Assembly: GCA_023251535.1 (NCBI GenBank)
Contig: JAHEYP010000001.1
Location: 293,837 to 357,836, forward strand
DNA length: 64,000 nucleotides
Direction of reading: 5' to 3'
Source of the DNA: Bacteroidota bacterium
GTDB lineage: Bacteria; Bacteroidota; Bacteroidia; AKYH767-A; OLB10
The notes under the pieces: generated by a model
What the model was told of the DNA's origin: nothing
What the model saw: the letters and a program-made list of their open reading frames with translations, nothing else
Databases searched by the model: none
Program-made: the position numbers and the translations under genes
In this document: positions 35,972-46,300 of the stretch, in pieces
How positions within the stretch are numbered: position 1 is the first letter of the stretch
Layout: every line of letters begins with the position of its first letter

Positions 35972-37204
35972 TTAGTAGTGACAACGCGCACATTCAAGTC
36001 CGCCGATTTTCTCTACTGTAAGTTTGGCATCAGGACCATACTGTTTTTTCAATTTCTCATGAAGTTCAGTATAATATCCATTACCTTCCATTTTTACTTC
36101 AGTTTCACGGTGACAGTTGATACACCATCCCATTGTTAATGGAGATGCTTGTTTCATTACTTCCATCTTCTCAACTTCTCCATGGCAAGTTTGACAAGCA
36201 ACTTGTCCAACTTTCACGTGTTGAGCGTGATTAAAGTATGCCAAATCAGGAAGGTTGTGAATTCTAACCCACTGGATAGCTTCTGTTTTACCTGTGTATT
36301 GTTGTTTGTCTTTATCCCAACCTACAGCCTTGTAAATCTTAGCGATTTCTTCAGTACCATATTTAGGTCCTTGTTGAACATACTTATGGCAGTTCATACA
36401 AAGTGATGGCGAAGGGATACTTGCATTCTTCGACTTTTCAGCACCTGAATGGCAATAACGACAATCAATTTTATTTTGTCCTACGTGCAAAGCATGCGAG
36501 AACTTAATCGGTTGATCAGGCTCGTAACCTTGAGAAACTCCGATTTCTTTTAAAGCATACCAGCCTTTCACGCTACCGAAAACTAAACCTAAGATTAGGA
36601 TCACGGCAACAAGTTTCTTGTGCTCTCGAATCCAAGCCTTTCCTCTGTAAACAGCAGGCTCAGGTAATCCTTCACGTTGACGGATAACTTTTTCGAGGCT
36701 CTTCTTTGCTCTGTTCAAGACAAAGTATAAAGCCACCAATAAAGCTGTCACCAACAAAAGAACGATTGGGCTATTGTCGTCTTCCTCAGCTGTTGCACCG
36801 GCAGTACCAGCAGCAGCACCAGGAGCAGCGGCAGCAGGAGCCTTTTCGCTTTCCGTTTTGATGTAAGCAATTAGTGCTTTAATCTCATCGTCTTTGAGAT
36901 TAAATGCAGGCATGGCAATTTTGTTGTTCTCTTCGAACAACTTAACTGCATCAGCATCACCTGATTTAATTAGGGCTGATGAATTTTTAATCCATTTCAG
37001 CAACCATTCTTCACTTCTTCTTTGATGCACATTTTTCAATCCCGGCCCTACAACTTTATTTTCACCCACCACGTGGCATGAAGTACAGTTGGCTTTGAAG
37101 ATAGACTCTCCGTTGGCCTGCGCTTTCGCTTGGAATTGAGAAATTACGCTCAGGAAGACTGCTAACAGCGTGATTGTCAAATACCTGGATACGTAACGAG
37201 ACAT
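35972..37204 (-). CDS. actA: Alternative complex III multiheme cytochrome ActA with an added monoheme domain
   Basis: The 410-residue product carries a signal peptide (about 1-29). A monoheme cytochrome c domain follows, with heme site CTSCH and MPAFNLKDDEIKALIAYI. After a membrane helix at about 148-165 and another near 198-215 comes the multiheme part with five CxxCH sites: CRYCH, CMNCH, CQTCH, CINCH and CARCH. Six hemes in total are predicted. It starts the operon; an exact -7 element lies upstream at 37283. The N-terminal monoheme fusion is known in Bacteroidota and not novel by itself. The SPOR gene diverges from it. Confidence 0.93.
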   Translation of the reverse strand: MSRYVSRYLTITLLAVFLSVISQFQAKAQANGESIFKANCTSCHVVGENKVVGPGLKNVHQRRSEEWLLKWIKNSSALIKSGDADAVKLFEENNKIAMPAFNLKDDEIKALIAYIKTESEKAPAAAAPGAAAGTAGATAEEDDNSPIVLLLVTALLVALYFVLNRAKKSLEKVIRQREGLPEPAVYRGKAWIREHKKLVAVILILGLVFGSVKGWYALKEIGVSQGYEPDQPIKFSHALHVGQNKIDCRYCHSGAEKSKNASIPSPSLCMNCHKYVQQGPKYGTEEIAKIYKAVGWDKDKQQYTGKTEAIQWVRIHNLPDLAYFNHAQHVKVGQVACQTCHGEVEKMEVMKQASPLTMGWCINCHRETEVKMEGNGYYTELHEKLKKQYGPDAKLTVEKIGGLECARCHY

Positions 37205-37282
37205 ATGTAGTCGATTAAATTGTTTAAGATTAGGAGGCTTTTTTTACCAAATGTTGACAATAAAGCCCATTTTTCCAGCCGC

Positions 37283-37290
37283 CAAATTTA
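37283..37290 (-). promoter_or_regulatory. -7 promoter element of the act-cox operon
   Basis: TAAATTTG on the minus strand matches TAnnTTTG exactly. It lies 78 bases before the actA ATG and would drive actABCDEF-coxB-coxA with a leader of about 70 nt. Confidence 0.55.
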
Positions 37291-37419
37291 TAACAAAAGT
37301 CAATTCATAGGAGAAAAAAAATCACAATAAATTGAAAATTTAAATTCAATCTAAGTTGTTTATAAAGATTCTAAAAAAGGAGGTCAAAAGTTAAACAGCC
37401 ATAAAGTCAGGTTTATTTG

Positions 37420-37427
37420 TACTTTTG
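37420..37427 (+). promoter_or_regulatory. -7 element 4 bases before the SPOR gene
   Basis: TACTTTTG matches TAnnTTTG exactly and ends four bases before the ATG at 37432, so a leaderless or nearly leaderless transcript is predicted. Confidence 0.5.
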
Positions 37428-37431
37428 ACCC

Positions 37432-37845
37432 ATGAAGAACACCTCTGCCGTATTAATTACTTGCCTGATTATTAGCCTCTTTTCTTCAAAATCATGGGCT
37501 CAAACATCTAATTCGGATACCAAATCCGACAGTTTAGCGCGTGAATTAGTGGAACGTCATAAAAAGGCAAATGCCACCAAAATGAGCATGACGGGGTTCA
37601 GAATTCAGATCTATTTTGGGTCAGAAAGAGCAAAAGCGACCGAAATTCGCGCCGATTTCACCAAAAACTTTCCTGAAATCGCTTCATATTTGATCTACCA
37701 ACAGCCATATTTCAAAATTCGCGTTGGAGATTTCAAAACCAGAATCGAAGCTTCGGGGTTCCTAAAAAAGCTCGAAGATCATTACACGACCGCTTTTATT
37801 GTTCCGGATGAGGTTAAATTGCCAAGCTCTGAACAAGATCATTAA
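37432..37845 (+). CDS. Exported SPOR domain protein
   Basis: The 137-residue product has a signal peptide (about 1-23, ending SWAQ). About 50-130 is a SPOR domain: GFRIQIYFGSERAKA, YLIYQQPYFKIRVGDFKTR and AFIVPDEVKLP. SPOR domains bind denuded peptidoglycan strands. Genes of this kind often accompany the act genes in Bacteroidota, as I recall. It is divergent from actA and converges on the DUF421 gene with only 4 bp between them. Confidence 0.85.
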   Translation: MKNTSAVLITCLIISLFSSKSWAQTSNSDTKSDSLARELVERHKKANATKMSMTGFRIQIYFGSERAKATEIRADFTKNFPEIASYLIYQQPYFKIRVGDFKTRIEASGFLKKLEDHYTTAFIVPDEVKLPSSEQDH

Positions 37846-37849
37846 TTCA

Positions 37850-38356
37850 TTATTCTTTCCGCACAATCTTATGTGGCCTGCGTTTGCGGCTGCTTCTTTG
37901 CTGATAGTTGTCGGACAGAATACTGATATTCCCATCAGCTTCCAACACAGCCAAATCGACTTTTCGGATGCTATTGACTCCGTGCTCACGCATGGCAGCT
38001 AAAAGTTCTTCTTCGGTTAAACGGACTTTTTCAAGGTGATTCTTTAAAATCACTCCATCGTGCACCAACATAATAGGCTCTCCTTGCAGAAACTTGCTGA
38101 TCGACTTACTTTTATAGGTAATACGCTTAATTATAAAATTGAGGAGGAACAATCCTCCGGCAGCTGTTAGGCCGCCTGCCAAAGACGTATCAGGACCTAC
38201 CATGGCATTTTGCACCGAGTTACTGATCAATAAAATAAAAACAAGGTCGGTAACCGACAACTGAGCTAATTCTGTTTTGCCAAATAACCGAATGGCTAGT
38301 ATGATAAATAGGTAAACACTGATCGTTCTTAAAACGATTTCAAAATAGCTTTCCAT
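37850..38356 (-). CDS. DUF421 (YetF/YrbG-type) membrane protein
   Basis: The 168-residue product has three N-terminal membrane helices (about 6-24, 32-52, 59-77; segments VYLFIILAIRLFGKTELAQL and LVFILLISNSVQNAMVGPDT) and a cytoplasmic domain with FLQGEPIMLVHDGVI, RLTEEELLAAMREHGVNSI and KVDLAVLEADGNISIL. These are family signatures. The physiological role of DUF421 proteins is unsettled. It converges on the SPOR gene. Confidence 0.92.
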   Translation of the reverse strand: MESYFEIVLRTISVYLFIILAIRLFGKTELAQLSVTDLVFILLISNSVQNAMVGPDTSLAGGLTAAGGLFLLNFIIKRITYKSKSISKFLQGEPIMLVHDGVILKNHLEKVRLTEEELLAAMREHGVNSIRKVDLAVLEADGNISILSDNYQQRSSRKRRPHKIVRKE

Positions 38357-38401
38357 TTTCGATGAATATTTACCTCAAAGAAAACAGAATTAAATGAAGA
38401 T

Positions 38402-38689
38402 TTACTTTCGCTTCGATATTTTGTTTGATGTAATAGTACGCTGACGGCTACATTTAAACCGCGTAACATCATCTGTTCGTTTCATGGCATGTTTAGTGGC
38501 CCTGCCTCCTACTCTTCGCCTCCATCGCTTAAAAGCAGGTTCACTAATGTTTCTGCGCATTAGTTTTATTACTCCCGACTCGTCTATTCCAAATTGACTT
38601 TTTATAGCGTCGAATGGAGTCCGATCTTCCCATGCCATTTCAATAACACGGTTTATGTTTTCGTCTGAGAGTTCCGTTTGCAATTTCAT
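38402..38689 (-). CDS. TIGR03643 family protein
   Basis: The 95-residue product is a small basic protein: SDENINRVIEMAWEDRTPFD, AIKSQFGIDESGVIKLMRRN, FKRWRRRVGGRATKHAM, and a Lys/Arg-rich tail. This matches TIGR03643, a family usually seen near cryptochrome/photolyase-like genes. A helix-turn-helix-like first half suggests DNA or RNA contact; this is inference. Its ATG follows the SDR stop with no gap (TAAATG), so translation is probably coupled. Confidence 0.85.
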   Translation of the reverse strand: MKLQTELSDENINRVIEMAWEDRTPFDAIKSQFGIDESGVIKLMRRNISEPAFKRWRRRVGGRATKHAMKRTDDVTRFKCSRQRTITSNKISKRK

Positions 38690-39406
38690 TTATATAGCTT
38701 GATGATTAAAAGGCTGTATGACCATTTCTGAAACAACGGCATTTGTAGGCTGCTGACACAAAAACCATATTGCTTTGCCTGCTTCTTCTGAAATAATCAT
38801 TTTGTCGCGTTGTACTCTTAAATCGATTGTATCCCAAAAAGGAGAATCTACGCCACCTAAAAACAATTGTGTAATTCTGATTTCAGTTCGCTTAAGTTCT
38901 TCACGAAGTGATTTCATCATTCCGTTGAGACCGTATTTAGAAGCAGAATATGCTGCGGCTCCCGCCATTGGAGTTTTTCCCAATACTCCAGGGATATTTA
39001 TAATTAATCCTTTTTTCTGTTCTTTCATCGAAGGAAGTACTGCTTGTAAAAGCATAAACGGCCCTAATAAATTCACTTGCATTGTTCTTCTCATATCCTC
39101 CACCGTTAGTTGTTCGAAGTTTTTAATAATCCCAACACCTACTGCATTTATTAGAATATCGATTTTCGATTCTTTGGATAGGATAGTTTCAACAACCGAT
39201 GAAATACTTGATTCGTTTTCGAAATCAAGCATAAAACTTCTTCCTTCTACTAAACCCAATTCAGCTGTTAAACCGTTTAACTTTTCTACTGAACGGGAAG
39301 TGATATAGACCTTTGCTCCAGATCTATGCAACTGTTTAGCGGCAGCGGCTCCAATTCCACCCGTAGCACCAACAATAAAAACAACTTTATCTGTTAACTT
39401 TTCCAT
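38690..39406 (-). CDS. SDR family oxidoreductase
   Basis: The 238-residue product starts at the ATG at 39406, directly at the Rossmann motif. ATGs at 39442 and 39454 in the same frame would add 12 or 16 residues and almost touch the divergent gene. Signatures: VFIVGATGGIG (TGxxxGIG), INAVGVG (NNAG-like), and the catalytic YSASKYGLNGMMKSL (YxxxK), with Ser replaced at the usual preceding position by a GVLGKTPMAG segment. It is a short-chain dehydrogenase using NAD(P)H; no substrate can be assigned. It is cotranscribed with TIGR03643 and divergent from the cryptochrome-like gene. Confidence 0.88.
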   Translation of the reverse strand: MEKLTDKVVFIVGATGGIGAAAAKQLHRSGAKVYITSRSVEKLNGLTAELGLVEGRSFMLDFENESSISSVVETILSKESKIDILINAVGVGIIKNFEQLTVEDMRRTMQVNLLGPFMLLQAVLPSMKEQKKGLIINIPGVLGKTPMAGAAAYSASKYGLNGMMKSLREELKRTEIRITQLFLGGVDSPFWDTIDLRVQRDKMIISEEAGKAIWFLCQQPTNAVVSEMVIQPFNHQAI

Positions 39407-39441
39407 AATTTGATTTTGAGGATAAACAATATTGTGATCCA

Positions 39442-39455
39442 TTTGTTTTAACAAA
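39442..39455. promoter_or_regulatory. Palindrome between the SDR and cryptochrome-like genes
   Basis: TTTGTT and AACAAA (39442-39447, 39450-39455) form a 14-bp palindrome with two bases between the arms, two bases before the ATG at 39458. It could be an operator shared by the divergent genes; this is a suggestion only. Confidence 0.3.
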
Positions 39456-39457
39456 CT

Positions 39458-40930
39458 ATGTCCTCTGTTAGCCTAATATTTCCTCATCAGCTATTTAAAG
39501 ACCATCCTTCTCTGCACAAGAGCAGAGCGATTTTTATTATAGAAGATCCTCTTTTTTTTAGGCAATTTGCATTCCACAAACAAAAGCTAGTTTTTCATAG
39601 AGCAACAATGAAGCAATATGCCGAGGATTTAGCACACCAAGGTTTTGAAGTGACATACATAGATAGCCAGGAACCTTTGTCAGCAACCGAAAAACTTTTC
39701 GATCATTTAAAGAGATCCAGAATACAATCTATCTATTTATGTGATCCTGTCGATTACCTTCTTGATCGTAGAATAAGGCGATATGCAACTAGAAACAAAA
39801 TTCAGCTACACATTGAAGAAAGTCCGAATTTCTTAAGTTCGAACAAATCCAACATAGCGTTTTTTTCGGAACGCAAGCGTTACTTCATGAATGATTATTA
39901 TATCCATCAACGCAAAGAATTGCAGATATTAATCAGCGATAACAAACCTGAAGGAGGCAAATGGACTTATGACACTGAAAACAGAAATAAAATTCCGAAA
40001 GGCACTGCTATTCCCGAATATAGAATCCCTAACGTTAATAGATATACGAAAGAAGCTATTGATTATGTTGAAAAGAACTTCTCCAGAAATCCCGGTAATT
40101 CATTTCCGTTTTATTATCCAATTTCTCATGATAGCGCACTTCAGCAACTCGACAATTTCTTAAGAGAGCGTTTTAACAAATACGGAACCTATCAAGATGC
40201 TATTGTCCCCTCAGAGACTTTTCTGTTTCATAGTATCATTTCACCATTGTTGAATATTGGATTACTAGATCCAACTGCAATTGTTGATCGAACTATTGAA
40301 TTTGCCAATAAGAATAACATACCATTAAACTCATTAGAAGGATTTATCCGACAAATTATAGGTTGGCGTGAGTTCATACGAGCAGTTTACAACGACAAAG
40401 GAACTTTTCAACGAAAAAATAATTTCTTAAATCATCATAGAAAACTTCCTGCTTCTTTTTACAATGGAACTACCGGAATTACACCTGTTGATGACGCTAT
40501 AAAAAAAGCACTTGCCACAGGTTATGTACATCACATAGAACGACTCATGGTACTTGGCAATTTTATGCTTCTCTGCGAGGTAGATCCTAATGATATTTAC
40601 CAATGGTTTATGGAAATGTTTATCGACTCTTACGATTGGGTAATGGTTCCGAACGTTTACGGAATGAGTCAATATGCCGACGGAGGATTGATGAGCACGA
40701 AGCCTTACATTTCGGGTTCGAATTACATTTTAAAAATGAGTAATTACAAGAAAGATGATTGGTGTGAAATTTGGGATGCCCTTTATTGGAATTTCATTAT
40801 TAAGCATCGAGAGTTGTTTTCAAAAAATCCAAGAATGAGTATGATGGTAATGCAAGTAAACAAAATGAGTGAAGAAAAAATTCACAACATTAAAAGCACA
40901 TCGGAAAAATTTCTTTTAAAGCTAAAATAA
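39458..40930 (+). CDS. Cryptochrome/photolyase family protein of the FeS-BCP-like group
   Basis: The 490-residue product has the N-terminal photolyase-related domain (SVSLIFPHQLFKDHPSL, FHRATMKQYAEDLAHQGFEV) and the C-terminal FAD-binding domain: IRQIIGWREFIRAVY, YVHHIERLMVLGNFMLL, YDWVMVPNVYGMSQYADGG and ALYWNFIIKHRELF. The length and fold fit the prokaryotic cryptochrome/(6-4) photolyase group. The region that in that group holds three of the four iron-sulfur cysteines (usually YCxxC and a later C) reads NYKKDDWCEIWDALYW here. The fourth position, before the HHIERLM helix, also lacks Cys. A cluster is therefore unlikely. Together with the SDR and TIGR03643 genes it forms a conserved-looking group. 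Confidence 0.9.
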   Translation: MSSVSLIFPHQLFKDHPSLHKSRAIFIIEDPLFFRQFAFHKQKLVFHRATMKQYAEDLAHQGFEVTYIDSQEPLSATEKLFDHLKRSRIQSIYLCDPVDYLLDRRIRRYATRNKIQLHIEESPNFLSSNKSNIAFFSERKRYFMNDYYIHQRKELQILISDNKPEGGKWTYDTENRNKIPKGTAIPEYRIPNVNRYTKEAIDYVEKNFSRNPGNSFPFYYPISHDSALQQLDNFLRERFNKYGTYQDAIVPSETFLFHSIISPLLNIGLLDPTAIVDRTIEFANKNNIPLNSLEGFIRQIIGWREFIRAVYNDKGTFQRKNNFLNHHRKLPASFYNGTTGITPVDDAIKKALATGYVHHIERLMVLGNFMLLCEVDPNDIYQWFMEMFIDSYDWVMVPNVYGMSQYADGGLMSTKPYISGSNYILKMSNYKKDDWCEIWDALYWNFIIKHRELFSKNPRMSMMVMQVNKMSEEKIHNIKSTSEKFLLKLK

Positions 40931-40965
40931 AAAAGGGAGTCGCAGTTAAACCACGACTCCCTTTT
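40931..40965. terminator. Bidirectional terminator after the cryptochrome-like gene
   Basis: Arms AAAAGGGAGTCG (40931-40942) and CGACTCCCTTTT (40954-40965) enclose an 11-base loop, one base past the stop. It lies between convergent genes and has T-rich sequence on both strands. Confidence 0.85.
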
Positions 40966-40981
40966 CAAATTGGAATATCAA

Positions 40982-43156
40982 TTATTCAATAATCTTCATT
41001 TCTTTTAAGAGATTTCCTGCACCACCAAATTTATCAACGATAAATAAAGTATAGCGGATATCAACGCAAATAGTTCTTTGCAATTCAGGTTCGAATGCGA
41101 AGTCACTAGCAATTGCTTCCCAGTTACCATCGAATGCTGTTCCGATTAATTCACCTTTTGCATTTAACACAGGCGAACCTGAGTTACCACCTGTAATATC
41201 GTTATCAGTTAAGAAGCAAGCATGTAAATCGCCATCTTTATCAGCATAGCGACCAAAGTCTTTTGCTTTCATCATATCGATTAACTTTTTAGGAGCATCG
41301 AATTCGATATCACCCGGTGTATATTTCTCAAGGATACCTTTAGCAGTAGTAAATTCACGGAAGTGTTCTGCATCTTTTCCATCATAAGGAAGGATACGTC
41401 CGTAAGTTAAACGCATAGTACCATTTGCATCAGGAGAATACAATTTATTAGGATCCATTTCAAGCATACCTGATTGGAACAAACGATTTGCGCGACCTAA
41501 CTTGAAGTTGATATCAGTATAGATTGGTTTAAGATCAACAGAAATTTTATTTACATAATTACTTGTAATTACATAAATCATATCCTTTTGCATTGCTTTG
41601 TACGAAGGCTTAGCAAGGAATTTAGCCATTTTCTCTTTCGAAGTTAAGAACGACTTTTCATATAATACAGTCGCCATCTTCGTATAATCTTTCTTGTATT
41701 TAGCAGAAAGATCTATTAATTGCTGAGGAAGATTTGCATGATCTAAATCTTCAGTAATGTGCATTAACACAGAAGCAAGAACTTTAACTTCGATAGGATC
41801 GAAATATTCTTTGTATTGCTCATCAAGATCTTTTGATAACTCTTCTGCCATTTTCTTAGCATCTTCAGCTTTGGTTTTATCTTTCAATAATGCTTCCATT
41901 TTCGAAAGTCCCATAGCGAATACCATTGGCTGAGAATTGCTTACTCCATCTTGTAAATATGTGCTATACAAACCGTAAGTATTTAATTGGCTGTAAGACT
42001 TGTTATATAAGTCAAACACTTCACCATACTTCGCTGATTTATTATTGTCTTTAATCCATTGTGCAAAGCGATCTTCTTCTGCTTTACGGCGCTCGTAGAT
42101 ATGAAGTTTAGTCAATGAAGTAGACTCACCCATATACTTTTTCCAGTAGTTACTTAAGCCTGCAAATTTATCGGCATACATCAATTTAATTTTCGGATCA
42201 GCATGCATGAATTCTTCGTAGATATCGAGGATATCGCGACGAACTTTCACACGCATTGGGCGTTCCTTAGAAACATAATATTTAATTCCTTCGCTGTATG
42301 TATAACGTTGCGTTCTTCCAGGATAACCCATGATCATAGCAAAGTCTTCTGGCTTTTTACCTTGAAGATTGATAGGGAAATAGTGACCTGGTTTATACGG
42401 CTTATTGCTTGCATTAAATTCAGCAGGTTTATTTTCACCATTTGCATAAATACGGAACATACTAAAATCGCAAGTGTGACGAGGCCACATCCAGTTATCA
42501 GTTTCTCCTCCGAATTTTCCGATATTTTCAGGAGGTGTTCCTACTAAACGGATATCGCGGTAAACCATATAGTACATTGCTAAATAACGATTCCCTGAAA
42601 AGAAAGGAACGATATCTACCACGTAATTGTCTTTATCAGCACCTAATTCTTCTTTTAACTTTGAAGTCATCTTTGTTAAACGATCTGCAAGTGCTTTTGA
42701 TCGTACTGCTTCTTCATCAGTAATGTTGATGCTATCTAAAACACGATCAGTAATATCTTCAACACGCGTTAACAAACCGATGTTAAAGTTTGCTTTACGT
42801 TCTTCGCTTTGATTTTTAGCCCAAAATCCGTTTGCAAGAATATTATCTTCGTTGGTACTTAATTCTTGAATAGAACCATATCCGCAGTGGTGGTTCGTTA
42901 AGAATAATCCTTGCTCACTAATGATTTCACCTGTACAGAACATACGGTTTTGTTTTGTCATCAAACGAACAACGGCATCTTTAGCACATTCTTTGTTGAT
43001 GCTGTAGATGTCTTCAGCGGTTAGTTTTAATCCGCGAGCTTGCATGTTATCCTGTAATTTTTGAATCAGGATTAAAGGCCACATGCCTTCATCGGCGCGC
43101 AACTGACCGAAAATGATAAGGAACCCGAGTACGAGTCCAAGTATTCTTTTCTTCAT
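40982..43156 (-). CDS. S46 family dipeptidyl peptidase, DPP7-like
   Basis: The 724-residue product has a signal peptide (about 1-21) and belongs to peptidase family S46. It removes dipeptides from oligopeptides in the periplasm. The catalytic His is in LFLTNHHCGYG (H89/H90) and the nucleophile is S659 in TGGNSGSPVLN. Gly677 in FDGNWE sits 18 residues after the serine, the position that is Gly in DPP7 (hydrophobic P1) and Arg in DPP11 (acidic P1), so DPP7-type specificity is inferred. It carries no T9SS sorting domain. The gene stands alone between two terminators. Confidence 0.93.
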   Translation of the reverse strand: MKKRILGLVLGFLIIFGQLRADEGMWPLILIQKLQDNMQARGLKLTAEDIYSINKECAKDAVVRLMTKQNRMFCTGEIISEQGLFLTNHHCGYGSIQELSTNEDNILANGFWAKNQSEERKANFNIGLLTRVEDITDRVLDSINITDEEAVRSKALADRLTKMTSKLKEELGADKDNYVVDIVPFFSGNRYLAMYYMVYRDIRLVGTPPENIGKFGGETDNWMWPRHTCDFSMFRIYANGENKPAEFNASNKPYKPGHYFPINLQGKKPEDFAMIMGYPGRTQRYTYSEGIKYYVSKERPMRVKVRRDILDIYEEFMHADPKIKLMYADKFAGLSNYWKKYMGESTSLTKLHIYERRKAEEDRFAQWIKDNNKSAKYGEVFDLYNKSYSQLNTYGLYSTYLQDGVSNSQPMVFAMGLSKMEALLKDKTKAEDAKKMAEELSKDLDEQYKEYFDPIEVKVLASVLMHITEDLDHANLPQQLIDLSAKYKKDYTKMATVLYEKSFLTSKEKMAKFLAKPSYKAMQKDMIYVITSNYVNKISVDLKPIYTDINFKLGRANRLFQSGMLEMDPNKLYSPDANGTMRLTYGRILPYDGKDAEHFREFTTAKGILEKYTPGDIEFDAPKKLIDMMKAKDFGRYADKDGDLHACFLTDNDITGGNSGSPVLNAKGELIGTAFDGNWEAIASDFAFEPELQRTICVDIRYTLFIVDKFGGAGNLLKEMKIIE

Positions 43157-43240
43157 GGTATTTTTAAATATGACTGCAAAGTAAATAGAAAACCACGTTT
43201 GTTCCTATGCGATTGGTCGAGGAAACTCGGGTTTTGGTCT

Positions 43241-43280
43241 AAAAAAAAGCCCGAAACCTCATTTTCAGAGATTTCGGGCC
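43241..43280 (-). terminator. Terminator of the PNGase F-like gene
   Basis: Twelve-base-pair arms with one mismatch (43249-43260 and 43268-43279) around a 7-base loop, followed on the minus strand by eight T (43241-43248). Confidence 0.85.
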
Positions 43281-43300
43281 AATTATGGTTTGAATCTTAA

Positions 43301-46300
43301 CTACTTTTTGATGACTAACTTCTTGGTGATTTTTTCAGTTCCAGAAGATAAAGTTACAACATAAATTCCTGCACTGAATTTCGACAAATCGATCTGCATT
43401 GAACCAGCGGTTGTCATTGAAGTGTTTTTATCATAAATCTTTTCTCCAACCATATCGAAGATTTCGATTACTGCATCACTTCTTGATTTAAGATTATAGT
43501 CGATGTTTACCAATCCTTCAGTAGGATTAGGGAATACATTTAATTCGTTTTTATCGGTGAGGATGTAATCTTGTACTCCCACTGTTGTTAAACCTACAAC
43601 AAATTGCTTGTATACTTGTCCGCCGAAATCTGAATTCCAATTATAAATCGGAACTCCATTCACATCTTTAAAGCGAATTAACCCTGCACCTTGCGCTGTA
43701 TTTGCCCACCATGATAATCCATCTTCACCAGCATCCAATAATTCGAATTTATAACAACCATCAGTAAGTACTACTGTATCACGATAAATTGTATTTGCGC
43801 TTAATCCACTTTTAGATAAAATAATATTCCCTGATCCGTCTTTTAACGTGTAGCTATTTTCAGACGGAGCATTGTTTGTTTGCAATTCGATTACAAATGA
43901 AGTAGGCATTACTGAAGGATAACTATACACCGATTTCATTGTATCGTTGTATGCGTATTGATCTGTTGCACCATTTGGATTACTGATGTAGGCATAGAAT
44001 TGAGTAGCACCTCCAATCCAATTGAAATTCGGTAATGTTATTGTAGACGATTGCATAAACGCAAGGCTACCTGTCCATGTATAAGTTGTAGGTGTTCCAC
44101 CTGTTAATCCGTAAGTAATAGTTGCCGATGTCATTGTAGTAGCACCAGTATTTTTAATTACGATAATTGGGCTTCCGCACACCGCATTTTTTCTCGACCA
44201 CATTTGATTATCTGATGGAGCGATGATATCTTCAATTGCTGCATCATTTGTAAAATTAGCAGGACCGTAGCTCACTAATTGATCTTCGATTTGATAGTAA
44301 TCCCAACCTGTAGTATGATTGTATGCTTGCACATCGTGATCGAGTGAAAAGCTTGTTCCTGGAGTTACCCAGTTGCTAATTTCCCAATCATACGTCCACA
44401 CTTCAGCTCCAGGACACCAGTTCGAGCGATCGTATACCCAAGTACCACCTTGAGGATATAAAGGATTGTAATCGCAATTATCTCTCCATACTTGCTTTGT
44501 ATAACGATTCACTCCATTCACTTTATAGTAATGTGATTTAGGACAAAATTCTGCACAGTTTGAAGGAGTATCCATTCCGTGACCAGTTACACGCGACTTC
44601 CAACGCGCCATTGCTGCATTTGCGGGTATGCTTACCGTTAGTGCTTGCAAATGATTATCGATTGGATCAGAAGGAATACCATAATCGAAATTACCATTCC
44701 ATAAATTTTGAATGCTGAGAATATTACGCGGAGGCGTTCCTTTGATCATCACAAATTTCAGATCCAATAATTCTTGCCAGTTACCTGCTGATAAATGAAC
44801 GCTATCTGCAAGTAATGTTCTATAATCACTAACATCGAAAGTCCATGTCCAACCATTACCTAACGAGAGCCCATTACCATAAGGAGTAATATAACGCGCC
44901 AACTCATAACGAATTACATTAGGAGCGTAAGTATAGTACATATGTGTTGCTTGATTATATGTTCCATCAGGAGTAACCAAACTTGAATCAGTGGCTTGAC
45001 CTTGTGCGTTGAAAATATAATTCGAATAATACAATGGCCATACCATCGTAGTATCAAGAGGTGTTCCTACTTGATTTAAAGTATCGTAAGTAATTACTTG
45101 AACTGGAGGAATCATGGTTGAATCAACCACCAATGCTGAATCCATATACGAAGTATAAATTCCTTTTTCAAAAATTACATTCGGACGTAAATTAGTTTCA
45201 GTAAATCCGAAGTTCACTTCTGTAGCAGGCTTCAAAGGATTATCGGCACCCAAATTAAATGTTGCAGGAGCATGAACAACCGGAGCACCATCTGCTGCAG
45301 TAACATAATTACCATCATTAAAATTATAGTATGCGACCAAATTATTGTAATAAGGATTTGATGCATCTATTTTACTCTTCATATTATTTTGAATAGCTGT
45401 TAAAGGCAAATCAATATTAAATACAGCAAACTCATCCATTCTTCCATCGTAAGAAAGTGATCCATTCCAATGACCTCTACCAATTCTAAAGCTTGAAATA
45501 CCACTCATCAATTTTGTTTTCCCTGCAGTAGTAAAGAAGGTAGTGCCATTCACATAAATTTTCATTGCACCTGTTTGGCAATTCTTAGTAAATGTCCAAT
45601 AGTTCCATTGACCTTTAATTTGCGCAGCTGTTGCCAACTTAGAAATACGATCATAAGTAGAACCTGTAGCACCTGCATCCCAATACACTTTACTATCAGA
45701 CCAAGGGCAATGAGAATTTAATATTCTATTTCCTGAAGCATCAACAGCTTCGAACGCTGTTCCATCCATTGGTTGATATAGCGGATCGCCATACGACCAA
45801 AAACAAACAGTAACGAAAGAATCTATTGCTGCGATATCCGGATTTACAGGAACATCCACAAAAGAATTATAGTGGAATGCTGCAGTACGATCATTAGCGG
45901 CTGTAGTAACGCCTGATTTAAATGAAGTCGATGTAGACTGAATAACATTATCAGCACCTGCAACTGAATTATCGTAAGTTATTTCGATAATAATATTTGA
46001 AGTGCCATCCCAGTTAAACGGAGTTGTTAATTGAATAGAATTCCAACCCGAACCTGTTGAAGCGAAAGAAGTGTTTTTCGAATATACCGTAGTGAATCCT
46101 GCCGAAGTTGTTGTTGCTGCAGTTAAAGTATCTACAGTAACCAATTTCATTCTGATTGCCAACTTATGCATATCGGCTCCTACATTTTGAAGATAGAAAC
46201 GTAATCCGGAAATATCTCCTGCACTCATACCCGCAGCCGTTAGTTCCGACGCTCGCCATAAATATTGCGATTTAGAAACAGTAGCTGATGTTCCGAAAGG

